Shown: piece by piece, positions 8,303 through 16,915 of the stretch
Layout: the number at the start of each line of letters is the position of its first letter
Numbering within the stretch: the first letter of the stretch is position 1
Origin: an uncultured Anaerobutyricum sp.
GTDB taxonomy: Bacteria > Bacillota > Clostridia > Lachnospirales > Lachnospiraceae
Length of the DNA stretch: 37,278 nt
Direction: 5' to 3'
Assembly: GCA_934317185.1 (NCBI GenBank)
Contig: CAKREJ010000005.1
Coordinates: 1-37,278, forward strand
Position numbers and translations under genes: made by a program
Notes under the pieces: model-generated
What the model saw: the letters and a program-made list of their open reading frames with translations, nothing else
Told to the model about the DNA's origin: nothing
The model's database searches: none

Positions 8303-10258
8303 TTATTTGCTTTCTACCGGCTTTCTTAAAAGACCAAGCATGATTGCTCCAACGATAGAACCGATTAATAAAGCTACAATATACATTAATGCATGTCCAA
8401 CTACCGGGAATACGAAGATTCCACCGTGAGGTGCCATCAATGTACACTTAAATGCCATAGATAATCCTCCGGCTACTGCGGAACCGATTACGCAGGAAGG
8501 AATAACGTGGAGGGGATCTCCTGCTGCGTATGGAATTGCTGCTTCTGAGATGAAGCAAAGTCCCATAATGGCGTTAACCGGTGCTGTTTTTCTATCGTTA
8601 TCTGTAAACTTGTTTTTAAATAACCAGGAAGAGATTGCAATGGCAATCGGAGGAACCATTCCACCAACCATAACGGCTGCCATAATCATGTAACCTGCCT
8701 CTGTCTGGTATGCTAAGGAAGCTGTACCAAATACATATGCTGCTTTGTTGAATGGACCACCCATATCAATAGACATCATACCACCAACAATAATTCCAAG
8801 TAAGATACTGTTTGCTCCTGATAAGGAGTTCAATGCGTCAGCAAGCAACTGATTTAACCAGGAGAAGAATGGATTGATTGCAAACATAATCACGCTAAGC
8901 AATAACAGTCCAACTACCGGGTAAATTAACATCGGACGAAGACCATCCATAGAGTCTGGCATTTTCTCTGTAATCTTTTCTAATGCTAATACAAGATAAC
9001 CTGCTAAGAAACCTGCAAATAATGCTCCGAGGAAACCACCGGAAATTACTGTAATATCCGGATTAAAACAAGAAGCAAAGGTTGTTCCTGCACTTGCTAT
9101 GGAACCACCTACAAAACCAACCATTAAACCTGGACGGTCTGCAATACTCATTGCAATAAATCCTGCAAGGATCGGAAGCATAAAGTTAAATGCCACACCA
9201 CCTGCTGTCTTAAAGAATGCTGCTGCCGGTGTATTCATACCAAAGTTAGAAGGATCAATAGAATAATCATCTAACAGAAAGGCAATCGCAATAAGAATAC
9301 CACCACCGATTACGAATGGTAACATATGAGAAACACCATTCATCAGATGTTTATAAATCTGACGGCCAAAGCTTTCCTCTCCTTCCGAAGAAGTGCTTGC
9401 TGCTTTTCCACCTTCGTGATGATAAATCGGTCCGTCACCTTTTACTGCTCTTTCAATTAATTCCTGAGATTTATGAATACCATCAGAAACTTTTACTTTA
9501 ATAACTGGCTTACCATCAAAACGAGCCATTTCTACATTTTTATCTGCTGCAATAATAATTCCGTCACAGGCATCAATTTCTTCCTGAGTCAGAACATTCT
9601 TTGCTCCTCCGGAACCGTTTGTTTCTACTTTAATAGAAATTCCTAATTCCTTACCTTTTTCTTCAAGTGCTTCTGCTGCCATGTAAGTATGTGCAATACC
9701 GGTAGGACATGCTGTTACAGCAAGAACCTGATAGCCGGCTTTCTTTGCCGGAGCTTTCGCTGCTTCTTCTACCTGAGCTGCTTTATCTTCTTCACCATAT
9801 TTTTCTGTTTCCTTCTCATCAATTGCTGCAAGGAAGGCATCTACATCTTTTGCAGATAATAACTTTTCACGGAAAGCAGGATCCATCAAAATAGTAGATA
9901 ATCTGGATAATGCTTCTAAATGAACATCAGAACCTTGTGCCGGAGCTGCGATCATAAAGAAGAGATTGGACGGTTCCCCGTCAAGTGCCTCACAATCTAC
10001 ACCACCTGGTACTGTGATTGCTGCGATACCCGGCTTTATAACTGCATCATTTTTTGAATGTGGAATACAGATTCCTTCTGCGATTGCAGTAGGACCTTCT
10101 GATTCTCTTTTCATGATTCCTGCTTTAAAAGCTTCTTTGTCTTCGATGTTGCCAACTTTTTTATGAAGGTCAACGAGTAAATCAAGCATCTGTTCTTTTT
10201 CGCTTACATCTGCATTAAGAACAACTGCCTCTTTTTTTAACAAATCGACAATTCTCAT
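8303..10258 (-). CDS. fruA: PTS fructose transporter subunit EIIABC
   Basis: FruA imports fructose and phosphorylates it to fructose 1-phosphate. The 651 residues contain EIIA first (about 1-150, phospho-His67 in GICIPHSKND), then one EIIB domain (about 173-275, phospho-Cys184 in VTACPTGIAHT), then the membrane EIIC domain from about 300 (HLMNGVSHMLPFVIGGG, with many hydrophobic helices and GGPFNKAAYVFG). The A-B-C order is the common Firmicutes form. A GAGAGG ribosome site precedes the ATG. The gene starts 28 bases after fruK in the same operon and ends in a clear terminator. It needs a true His15 HPr, which is not in this window. Confidence 0.96.
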   Translation of the reverse strand: MRIVDLLKKEAVVLNADVSEKEQMLDLLVDLHKKVGNIEDKEAFKAGIMKRESEGPTAIAEGICIPHSKNDAVIKPGIAAITVPGGVDCEALDGEPSNLFFMIAAPAQGSDVHLEALSRLSTILMDPAFREKLLSAKDVDAFLAAIDEKETEKYGEEDKAAQVEEAAKAPAKKAGYQVLAVTACPTGIAHTYMAAEALEEKGKELGISIKVETNGSGGAKNVLTQEEIDACDGIIIAADKNVEMARFDGKPVIKVKVSDGIHKSQELIERAVKGDGPIYHHEGGKAASTSSEGEESFGRQIYKHLMNGVSHMLPFVIGGGILIAIAFLLDDYSIDPSNFGMNTPAAAFFKTAGGVAFNFMLPILAGFIAMSIADRPGLMVGFVGGSIASAGTTFASCFNPDITVISGGFLGALFAGFLAGYLVLALEKITEKMPDSMDGLRPMLIYPVVGLLLLSVIMFAINPFFSWLNQLLADALNSLSGANSILLGIIVGGMMSIDMGGPFNKAAYVFGTASLAYQTEAGYMIMAAVMVGGMVPPIAIAISSWLFKNKFTDNDRKTAPVNAIMGLCFISEAAIPYAAGDPLHVIPSCVIGSAVAGGLSMAFKCTLMAPHGGIFVFPVVGHALMYIVALLIGSIVGAIMLGLLRKPVESK

Positions 10259-10286
10259 AATCTTTTCCTCTCTAAAAAATCAAAAA

Positions 10287-11195
10287 CTATTCGCTGATCT
10301 GTTTCAGCATCTTTTCATACATCGCAAGAGATGCAAGTCCCTCAGAAAAAGCAGTAGCACTTCCTGCTGCTGTACCACTCTTTAATGCTTCTTCATAGCT
10401 TCCACCACGAAGATAACCTGCGACAAATCCTGCCACCATAGAATCTCCTGCACCAACGGAGTTCACTACTTTGCCCTTCGGTGTTCCCATCTTAATGCTG
10501 CGTCCATCTTCTGTGATAAGAATGGCTCCGTCTCCTGCCATAGAAATCAATACATTAACCGCTCCCATTTCCTGAAGCTTCTTTGCATAATGTACGATAT
10601 CCTCATCTGTCTTACATACTGTCCCGAACATTTCCCCAAGTTCATGGTTATTTGGCTTAATTAAAAACGGATGATATTTTAAAACATTAAGAAGTAAGTC
10701 TTTTGTCGCATCTACAACTACACGGATTCCTTTTGATTCAAGTCTTGCAAGAATCTTTTCGTAAATGTCCTCCGGTAATGTGTTTGGAATACTTCCTGCC
10801 AATACAAGAATATCCTCTTTTGTAAGAGTATCAAGTTTTGCAAAAAGTTCATTGATTGCTTCATCGGTAATTACCGGTCCCTGTCCGTTAATCTCTGTTT
10901 CATCGCCATGTTTTACTTTCACATTAATTCTGGAATTGCCTTCTGGAAGATGAATAAAATCTGTATGAATTCCCTGTGCTGCCAATCCATCTTCAATTGC
11001 TTTTCCTGTAAAGCCTGCGATAAAACCAAGAGCTGTTGTTTCAAGACCGAGCGTATTCAAAATCGTAGATACGTTGATTCCCTTTCCTCCATAGAAAATA
11101 GATTCTCTTGTGGAACGATTAACATCTCCTAATTTCAGCTCATCAAGAAATACAACATAATCTAATGCCGGATTAAAAGTTACCGTATAAATCAT
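10287..11195 (-). CDS. fruK: 1-phosphofructokinase
   Basis: FruK phosphorylates fructose 1-phosphate to fructose 1,6-bisphosphate, linking the fructose PTS to glycolysis. The 302-residue PfkB-family kinase shows MIYTVTFNPALDY at the N-terminus, the substrate motif GGKGINVS, LVLAGSIPNTLP, and the PfkB signature VNSVGAGDSMVAGF with its catalytic Asp. GGAGG lies just upstream of the ATG. It precedes fruA in one operon. The DeoR-type FruR regulator often found beside fruK is absent here; a two-component system with sugar-binding proteins lies immediately upstream instead. Confidence 0.95.
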   Translation of the reverse strand: MIYTVTFNPALDYVVFLDELKLGDVNRSTRESIFYGGKGINVSTILNTLGLETTALGFIAGFTGKAIEDGLAAQGIHTDFIHLPEGNSRINVKVKHGDETEINGQGPVITDEAINELFAKLDTLTKEDILVLAGSIPNTLPEDIYEKILARLESKGIRVVVDATKDLLLNVLKYHPFLIKPNNHELGEMFGTVCKTDEDIVHYAKKLQEMGAVNVLISMAGDGAILITEDGRSIKMGTPKGKVVNSVGAGDSMVAGFVAGYLRGGSYEEALKSGTAAGSATAFSEGLASLAMYEKMLKQISE

Positions 11196-11300
11196 TACTT
11201 TTGCTCCTCCTTTCTCCTTGCCTTTCTCTCTTTTATTTTTAATGGCTTGCTTTGTTTGTGATTAAAGTATAACAAAACGCTGAATTTTATACATCTAACG

Positions 11301-11353
11301 AATGTCATTGATATTAATTTGAATTTGTCATATTTTCATATGACATTTGTCAT
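11301..11353 (-). promoter_or_regulatory. Candidate operator region of fruK-fruA with repeated TGACA half-sites
   Basis: A perfect palindrome, ATGACA-TT-TGTCAT on the plus strand (11340-11353), overlaps the stop of the upstream gene. Two further TGACA half-sites lie at about 11326-11331 and 11304-11309. On the minus strand a TATACT -10 box is found about 35 bases further downstream (near 11267), but no good -35 box precedes it, which suggests activator dependence. The binding protein is unknown; the adjacent NarL-type regulator is one candidate. Confidence 0.45.
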
Positions 11354-12663
11354 TTTTTTAGAATTTCATCGACCTGATTCTTCATTTTAAATAAAAAGGT
11401 ACTGCTGTCCTCTTCTTTACTTACATAACTTTTTATAAGACTGTCCGCTTTTCCATATGCTTCTTCATACTGCTTAAATCTGTACGGAATCACCCCTGTA
11501 GCAATCACCGTATGGAGAAGAGACATATCTATTATACTGTCTCCCGGAGTATCTTTATTCAGCAGTTCCATCGTGTTTTTTGAAAGATTTACTGATTTTA
11601 ATACCGAGGCTGCAGAAGTATCTTCATAAATAATACTTTGAATTTCTTCATCTGTTGTGAGCATCTTAATAAAGTCCCATGCCGCCTGCCCTTTTCCTGT
11701 TCTTGAGCTTATGCCTGCCATAAGTGCACTCATCTCTGAGCAATTATCTCCGGAAGGTCCTGCAGGCATTCTGATACAAGTCCATTCAAAACCGGAATAT
11801 TTTTTGATTCTCCAGGGATATGGCATGTAAGTACGATAATCGGAAAATGTAAATGGTCGAAATGCTACTTTACCCAAATCGAAATCATTAGATCTGACCT
11901 GATAATTTCGATTGGTAGCCTCCAGACGCTTTATAAACTCAATAGACTGCGAAAATCTTTCATCTAAAAAATTAGACGTTGTTCCACTTCTGTTAAATGG
12001 ACTTATTCCATTTGAATATACTGCCTGAAGCCATGTATAATCATAATATCCAAACTGATCAAACTGTCCATCCCCATTTGAATCCTTTACAACCTTTTTA
12101 CAGATCTCATAAAAATCTTCCCAGGTCCAATCGTTATCCGGAACACGAATTCCTTCTTTTTGCAGAAGTGTCTTGTTTACAAACATAAGTGTCGGATTAC
12201 ACTCCATTGGAAGTGCATACTGACTTTTTCCATACTGTCCGGCTTTGTATACGGAAGAATAGAAAACGGATTTATCAAATTCTTTATCCCCTTTCACTAC
12301 CGCATCTAAATTTTTCAATGCCCCCAGAGTTGCTAATGTATTAAAATCTTCATCTAATACCAGATAAACATCCGGTTCTGTTCCTTTCAAAATCTGTTCA
12401 GCCAGCCACTCCGAATAATTTTCGGAAAGAATACCCTTTTCATACTTTACTTTCACATTAGAATATTTTGCTTCAAACTTCTTAATCGTCTGATCAAGAA
12501 TATCATAATGTACCGTCCCCGGAACTTCCCAGTTACTTCCATAAAAAATACCTACCCGCAAAACATCCTGATCTCTATAACGTAAATACAACAGGCTGCT
12601 GATAAAAAGAATCGCCATAATAAAAAGGATACCTGTTCCTTTTTTTAATTTTATATCTTCCAT
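11350..12663 (-). CDS. Membrane-anchored extracellular solute-binding protein, family 1 type
   Basis: A 437-residue sugar-type solute-binding protein. A hydrophobic segment at residues 11-27 (GILFIMAILFISSLLYL) is not followed by a lipobox Cys, so it should stay as an uncleaved membrane anchor with the binding domain outside. The family is seen in WLAEQILKGTEPDVYLVLDEDF, YALPMECNPTLMFVNK, DWTWEDFYEICKKV and GKGQAAWDFIKML. Most Firmicutes transport binding proteins are lipoproteins with permease genes beside them; here there is neither. It lies 96 bases downstream of the response regulator, and its stop overlaps the fruK operator region. I infer a sensing role for an extracellular sugar or oligosaccharide; the ligand is unknown. 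Confidence 0.85.
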   Translation of the reverse strand: MEDIKLKKGTGILFIMAILFISSLLYLRYRDQDVLRVGIFYGSNWEVPGTVHYDILDQTIKKFEAKYSNVKVKYEKGILSENYSEWLAEQILKGTEPDVYLVLDEDFNTLATLGALKNLDAVVKGDKEFDKSVFYSSVYKAGQYGKSQYALPMECNPTLMFVNKTLLQKEGIRVPDNDWTWEDFYEICKKVVKDSNGDGQFDQFGYYDYTWLQAVYSNGISPFNRSGTTSNFLDERFSQSIEFIKRLEATNRNYQVRSNDFDLGKVAFRPFTFSDYRTYMPYPWRIKKYSGFEWTCIRMPAGPSGDNCSEMSALMAGISSRTGKGQAAWDFIKMLTTDEEIQSIIYEDTSAASVLKSVNLSKNTMELLNKDTPGDSIIDMSLLHTVIATGVIPYRFKQYEEAYGKADSLIKSYVSKEEDSSTFLFKMKNQVDEILKK

Positions 12664-12677
12664 TCTTTTCTCCTCTA

Positions 12678-12703
12678 ATATTCAAATTCATTTATTTGAA
12701 TAT
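12678..12703. promoter_or_regulatory. 10-bp perfect inverted repeat just upstream of the anchored binding-protein gene
   Basis: Arms ATATTCAAAT/ATTTGAATAT are separated by six bases, ending 14 bases before the ATG at 12661-12663, close to its AGAGGAG ribosome site. It could be an operator for the adjacent response regulator or an RNA hairpin affecting translation. The sequence alone does not decide. Confidence 0.45.
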
Positions 12704-12759
12704 GTTATATTTTACTTATTCCTGTACTATTTTATTTCTATAGCAAATTAAGCAGCATC

Positions 12760-13431
12760 CTATTCTCCGATATATCTGTTTACCGCACCTGTCTGTACCG
12801 CCCAGATAGCAAGCTGCGTTCTGTCTCTCAGTTCAAGTTTACCTAACACAGAACTCAAATAATTTCTTACCGTTCCTTCAGAGAGTGCTAATTCAGAGGC
12901 AATCTCTTTATTAGACATCCCACACCCGATCTTCTGTATTACTTTCCATTCTGTCTTAGTCAATTCTTCTGCGAGCTTATTATCTACCTGAATAGCATAG
13001 CTGCTCTGTGCCATATGATTAAAAAGCTTTACAACTTTATCTGTAATTTCCGGATTGATCATCGCTTTGCCACTCACTACCGTCCGAATTGCTTCTGCAA
13101 GATTCTTCATGGAAATCCCTTTTAACAAATATCCACTGGCACCATATTTTAATGCCCCAAAAATATATTCGTCATCATCAAATGTCGTGAGCACAATGAT
13201 ATAAATATCCGGATATTTTTCTTTTACAAGTCGGGTGCATTCTACACCATCAATTCCGGGCATACGAATATCCATCAATATAACATCCGGCTTTTCTTTT
13301 TTTATTTCCGAAAGCACCTCTTCTCCATTCTCTGCGGTACCAGTTACTTCTATATCCTCATTCGCACTAAGAACAATTTTCAAACTTTCCCGAATCAATT
13401 CCTGATCATCTGCAATCAACACTTTTATCAT
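12760..13431 (-). CDS. NarL/FixJ-family response regulator
   Basis: A 223-residue two-component response regulator. The receiver domain (1-120) has the acidic pair ADDQ, phospho-acceptor Asp54 in VILMDIRMPG, the TTFDDD switch region and Lys in YLLKGIS. The C-terminal LuxR-type helix-turn-helix is at about 155-215 (LTKTEWKVIQKIGCGMSNKEIA, then LSEGTVRNYLSSVLGKL). It is encoded 29 bases after its histidine kinase and should be phosphorylated by it. Likely targets are the neighbouring binding-protein and fruK-fruA genes, judged only from position. Confidence 0.94.
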   Translation of the reverse strand: MIKVLIADDQELIRESLKIVLSANEDIEVTGTAENGEEVLSEIKKEKPDVILMDIRMPGIDGVECTRLVKEKYPDIYIIVLTTFDDDEYIFGALKYGASGYLLKGISMKNLAEAIRTVVSGKAMINPEITDKVVKLFNHMAQSSYAIQVDNKLAEELTKTEWKVIQKIGCGMSNKEIASELALSEGTVRNYLSSVLGKLELRDRTQLAIWAVQTGAVNRYIGE

Positions 13432-13460
13432 TTGTTATACCTCATACTTTCTCCATTCTT

Positions 13461-14792
13461 CTACTTATCATAATCTGAATCTACTATTATTTTATTTCGA
13501 ATTGGTATTTTTGCAATCATCGTAAATCCTATTAATCCCTGATAATTTACTTCTCCATTCAGTAATTCGACTCTTTCTCTTATATGCTTTAAACCAAAGC
13601 CTTCTTTTATATCGTCACATCCGCAGCCATTATCACTTATGATAATCGTCAGCTCCTCTTCCTTTTCACTCATGCGGATCCAGATTTCCGTTGCCTTTCC
13701 ATGACGGATCGCATTCGTTGTACTTTCCTGTATGATGCGATAAATAACTTCTTCCTCATCTGCCTCAAACTTCAATTCTTCTGTATAAGATACAAAATAA
13801 ATCTTTGTATTTGTCACCTTAGACATATCCTCTATCATTTGATGAATCGCATTACTTAGTGACATTCTCTCCAACGCATCCGGCTTTAATTTCCTTACCG
13901 AGCGTCGTACATCCTGAAGTCCTCTTCTCGCCGTATCTCCAATTCCTTCTAACTGTTCTTTTGCTTTATCCGGTGCAATATCCATAAGCACAAGCACTGC
14001 ATCAATTCCTACAGATATTCCAGTCAGAATATGACCAAGAGTATCATGAATCTCTCTGGCAAGACGGTTTCGCTCTTTTGTCTCACCCATCAATTCTTTT
14101 TCCTGTGCAAATACATGAAGCTGTTCATTTGCTTTTTGTAACTGTTCATTCAGCAGGCGGATCCGCTCTCTCTCCCTTCGGTCCTTCATCATAAGAATTA
14201 GAATATATACTAAAAATACAAGCATATTTGTAATCTCACAAATTGTCTTCAACCCAAGAAAAATCCGTTCGGTTTTCCCGTCATAAAAAGCCACCCAGGT
14301 TTCAAACGAATTGAGTGGGATAAACATCGTGACTAAAGTATAGCTGCATACCATATAGCACAGAAATGAAATAAATAGAAATATCAGCTTATTCTTTCGG
14401 TCTTCCACATAGGTAAGCATATCTGCTACCACAAGAAAAATAAGCCCATTATATATCATATCTAACTCTTTCAATACGAAGATAAGAAAGACAATTTCAA
14501 AGACATTCCACAATAAAACCTTCTCTTTTCCTTCTTCCTCATTTCTTCTCTTATAATAAATAATTCCACACAAAAAACTTAAGGAAAAAACAAGCATGAC
14601 CATTCTTTGTTCCGGTCGTTCCGGCATTACCTTAAGCGTTTCAATAAACTTCTGTGCTTCCTGTGCAGCGGCCACTCGATATTGTGTCAGAACAATAGTT
14701 AGTGCCAGAAAAAGAACAATAACGACATTAAGCAATACCATTATCGTAAAGCATTGCTTCTGGTATCCGGCTTCCTCTTTTCTTTTTTTCAT
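13461..14792 (-). CDS. HisKA_3-type sensor histidine kinase with multiple membrane segments
   Basis: A 443-residue kinase of the NarX/DesK class. Hydrophobic segments lie at about 14-36, 64-80, 92-108, 112-128, 135-156 and 186-203, with no sizeable extracellular sensor domain. A helical linker (205-235) leads to the dimerisation/phosphorylation motif RNRLAREIHDTLGHILTGI with His249, then an ATPase domain with NAIRHGKA (N-box), SDNGCGCD (G1) and GFGLKHIRERV (G2). Lack of its own sensor fits a kinase that reads the state of a membrane-tethered binding protein. The upstream binding-protein gene ends only 17 bases before it. Confidence 0.93.
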   Translation of the reverse strand: MKKRKEEAGYQKQCFTIMVLLNVVIVLFLALTIVLTQYRVAAAQEAQKFIETLKVMPERPEQRMVMLVFSLSFLCGIIYYKRRNEEEGKEKVLLWNVFEIVFLIFVLKELDMIYNGLIFLVVADMLTYVEDRKNKLIFLFISFLCYMVCSYTLVTMFIPLNSFETWVAFYDGKTERIFLGLKTICEITNMLVFLVYILILMMKDRRERERIRLLNEQLQKANEQLHVFAQEKELMGETKERNRLAREIHDTLGHILTGISVGIDAVLVLMDIAPDKAKEQLEGIGDTARRGLQDVRRSVRKLKPDALERMSLSNAIHQMIEDMSKVTNTKIYFVSYTEELKFEADEEEVIYRIIQESTTNAIRHGKATEIWIRMSEKEEELTIIISDNGCGCDDIKEGFGLKHIRERVELLNGEVNYQGLIGFTMIAKIPIRNKIIVDSDYDK

Positions 14793-14809
14793 TCGATTCC
14801 CTCCCGGTC

Positions 14810-15778
14810 TTACTGCCAGCCTGACAGACTGTACTCATCTACATTATCTTTTGTAATAAGCGTAACCGGAACAATAAACTGCTTCTCTGCTGTCTTTCCA
14901 TCCAGAATGTTATAAAGCATCTCCACTGTTTTCTTTCCGGTCATCTGCGGTGACTGTGCCGAGGTTGCTGTCATCCTATTTTCATAAATCATTGTTTTCG
15001 CTTCCGGAGAACCATCTGCTCCGTATACAAGAACCTCCGACAACATATGCTGTGCATCCAGAGCAGCCATTGCTCCCATTGCACTCGGATCATTTAATGC
15101 CATCACTACATCGATATCTTTTGTTTTATTTAAAACATTCTCCACTAAAGGCTGAGCAACCTCCAACTGCCCTTTGCATTCCAAATCGCCGACATCCTCA
15201 TACTTCCAGCCTGCCTTCTCCAGTGTTTCTTTAAATCCTTTAATTCTATCAATCGCTGATTTATTTTCTGATTGAACTAAAAATAAAATCTTTCCACTTT
15301 TCCTTCTCTTCATTAAATCCTGTGCACATTGCTGTCCTGCCTCATAATTATTAGAAATAACTGTTCCATCTACAAGACTTTGATTGTAAACTAATGTATC
15401 CACCGCAATAACAGGAATTCCTGCTTTTTTTGCTTTTTCCAGAGAAGCACCTATATTCTTCCAATCCACAGCATTAATCAAAATACAATCCACTTTTTCC
15501 TTAATAAAACGCTCCACCTGCTTTGCCTGTACTTTTGCATCCATAGCACTGTCCCTCGTTTCAAGCACATCTCCCCTGCTCTCCACAACGGCTTTTACTT
15601 CCTCATTAATTACTTCAAAATACGGATTATTCATCGTCATGTACAATGCTCCGATTGTCTTTATCGGTTTTCCATCTTCGTTTTTATTTCTGCTAAAAAA
15701 TAAGAGCATCGTACTTATCGCAAACAACGCTGCCACAATGACATAACCTGCATATAAAATCACTTTCCTTCCTCTCAC
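14810..15778 (-). CDS. Membrane-anchored periplasmic-binding-type sugar sensor (RbsB/Peripla_BP_4 family)
   Basis: A 322-residue protein with an N-terminal hydrophobic anchor (about 8-29) without a lipobox Cys, followed by a type I periplasmic-binding domain: IGALYMTMNNPYFEVINEEV, VDCILINAVDW, AGIPVIAVDT, VISNNYEAGQQ and VMALNDPSAMGA. The fold is that of ribose/galactose/xylose binding proteins. Together with the kinase just downstream it resembles known arrangements in which a tethered sugar-binding protein signals to a histidine kinase (such as XylFII-LytS in clostridia). It is the first gene of the cluster. Translation probably starts at the GTG at 15776-15778, behind GGGAG; an internal GTG five codons later is an alternative. 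Confidence 0.88.
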   Translation of the reverse strand: MRGRKVILYAGYVIVAALFAISTMLLFFSRNKNEDGKPIKTIGALYMTMNNPYFEVINEEVKAVVESRGDVLETRDSAMDAKVQAKQVERFIKEKVDCILINAVDWKNIGASLEKAKKAGIPVIAVDTLVYNQSLVDGTVISNNYEAGQQCAQDLMKRRKSGKILFLVQSENKSAIDRIKGFKETLEKAGWKYEDVGDLECKGQLEVAQPLVENVLNKTKDIDVVMALNDPSAMGAMAALDAQHMLSEVLVYGADGSPEAKTMIYENRMTATSAQSPQMTGKKTVEMLYNILDGKTAEKQFIVPVTLITKDNVDEYSLSGWQ

Positions 15779-15825
15779 ACACTTTCTCCCTTCGCCTTAA
15801 CTATTTTCAACAATTCCTTATTATC

Positions 15826-15854
15826 ATTGTAACTTTTTCATCAATCTTTGTCTA
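15826..15854 (-). promoter_or_regulatory. Promoter of the sugar-sensor operon
   Basis: On the minus strand TAGACA (15849-15854), a 17-base spacer and TACAAT (15826-15831) form a good sigma-A promoter, about 45 bases upstream of the GTG start. It diverges from the promoter at 15897-15925. Confidence 0.55.
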
Positions 15855-15896
15855 TCTATACAGGAAAAAATCGAAAAACGCAAAAAATGCCCTGCC

Positions 15897-15925
15897 TTGA
15901 CACATTCATCAAAAATACATATACT
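15897..15925 (+). promoter_or_regulatory. Consensus-like promoter of the zinc-ribbon membrane protein
   Basis: A perfect -35 box TTGACA (15897-15902), a 17-base spacer and TATACT (15920-15925) lie about 60 bases upstream of the ATG at 15987. One of the best promoter matches in the window. Confidence 0.8.
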
Positions 15926-15986
15926 TTTAAATACCATAAACCCTGCTGTGGCTTGTGATTGAAATTTCTAAAAAGGAGGGGCGATT

Positions 15987-16823
15987 ATGAATTGTCCAAA
16001 TTGCGGCACCTATTATACAGAAAACGAAAAAATATGTAAAAAATGTCACACCCCTTTAAGTAATGCTGTTTATAATCCTGTATCATCATCTGATAATGAT
16101 ATGAAAACACAGAACACAAAGAAAAAAAGATTTATGCCCATAATCGCAGTTCTCCTCATCTGCTGCATCATTGCAGGAGGAATCGGAGGCTACTTTTATT
16201 ACATTTCCCGTATAAAACAAGGATGTCGGGATGCGACAAAACAGATTTTTACCTATGCGAAAAATATGGATTTTTCCGACGTGGATCCTTCTGACTTGCC
16301 AGAGCCATTAAAATCTGAACCGAATGTACGGGAACTCGTCAAAAAGCAACTGAAAACTTATATTGGGGACAGTGAACTTGGCTCTTTTGTAGATATTAAC
16401 AGCATTGATGTAAACACCTTATGTAACGAGATGGTAGAACAGGCTTCTTACAAGATTACAGATGTTTCTGCCACTTACAACTCCTGCACTGTAACGGTTA
16501 CTACCAAAAATATTGATTTTTACAGTTTACCGGGAACTATTTATGACGAGATCAAATCACAGATTACTGATGCAGATTCTTCTTTATGGACTTCAATAAA
16601 GAATTCCATCTCTTCTCTTTTAGGCGGCAGTAATCAAACAACTATCGAAAAGATTGATATTTCTGAAAACCTGAAGAACTGGTATAAAGAAACAAAGAAA
16701 AACGGACCGACAAGAAAAACAACCGGAAAAATTGTTTTTGGAATCAAAGACGGAAAGTGGACACTGATTTCTTTCGACGAACGACTTATTTATGGATACT
16801 ACGGTCTTCGACCATTACAGTAA
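15987..16823 (+). CDS. Zinc-ribbon, single-pass membrane protein of unknown function
   Basis: A 278-residue protein. The N-terminal zinc ribbon has CPNC at residues 3-6 and CKKC at 17-20. A hydrophilic linker follows, then one membrane segment at about 49-72 (FMPIIAVLLICCIIAGGIGGYF) and an extracellular domain of about 200 residues rich in beta-strand-like segments (ITDVSATYNSCTVTVTTKNIDF, KIVFGIKDGKWTLISFDERL). Zinc-ribbon plus TM plus outer-domain proteins are common in Clostridia and mostly uncharacterised. AAGGAGG precedes the ATG. It is a single gene with its own strong promoter and terminator, divergent from the sugar-sensor operon. Function unknown. Confidence 0.85.
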   Translation: MNCPNCGTYYTENEKICKKCHTPLSNAVYNPVSSSDNDMKTQNTKKKRFMPIIAVLLICCIIAGGIGGYFYYISRIKQGCRDATKQIFTYAKNMDFSDVDPSDLPEPLKSEPNVRELVKKQLKTYIGDSELGSFVDINSIDVNTLCNEMVEQASYKITDVSATYNSCTVTVTTKNIDFYSLPGTIYDEIKSQITDADSSLWTSIKNSISSLLGGSNQTTIEKIDISENLKNWYKETKKNGPTRKTTGKIVFGIKDGKWTLISFDERLIYGYYGLRPLQ

Positions 16824-16849
16824 TCAACCAAAATATGATACACATAAAA

Positions 16850-16893
16850 ATAGTGCCGCAGCTACAGTCCTTAGACCGTAGCTGCGGCACTAT
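16850..16893. terminator. Bidirectional terminator between the zinc-ribbon gene and crh-like gene
   Basis: A 16-bp perfect stem (16850-16865 with 16878-16893), core TGCCGCAGCTAC, with a 12-base loop that can pair further. The minus strand continues with a T-run, so it stops the crh-like transcript well. On the plus strand the following T content is weaker but suffices for the convergent gene. Confidence 0.9.
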
Positions 16894-16915
16894 CTCTATT
16901 CTTGTACATTAAAAA

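Noticed and set aside
11350..15778. ABC sugar transporter operon
   Set aside because: Two binding-protein-like genes are present but no permease or ATPase, and both lack lipobox Cys; a sensor system fits better.
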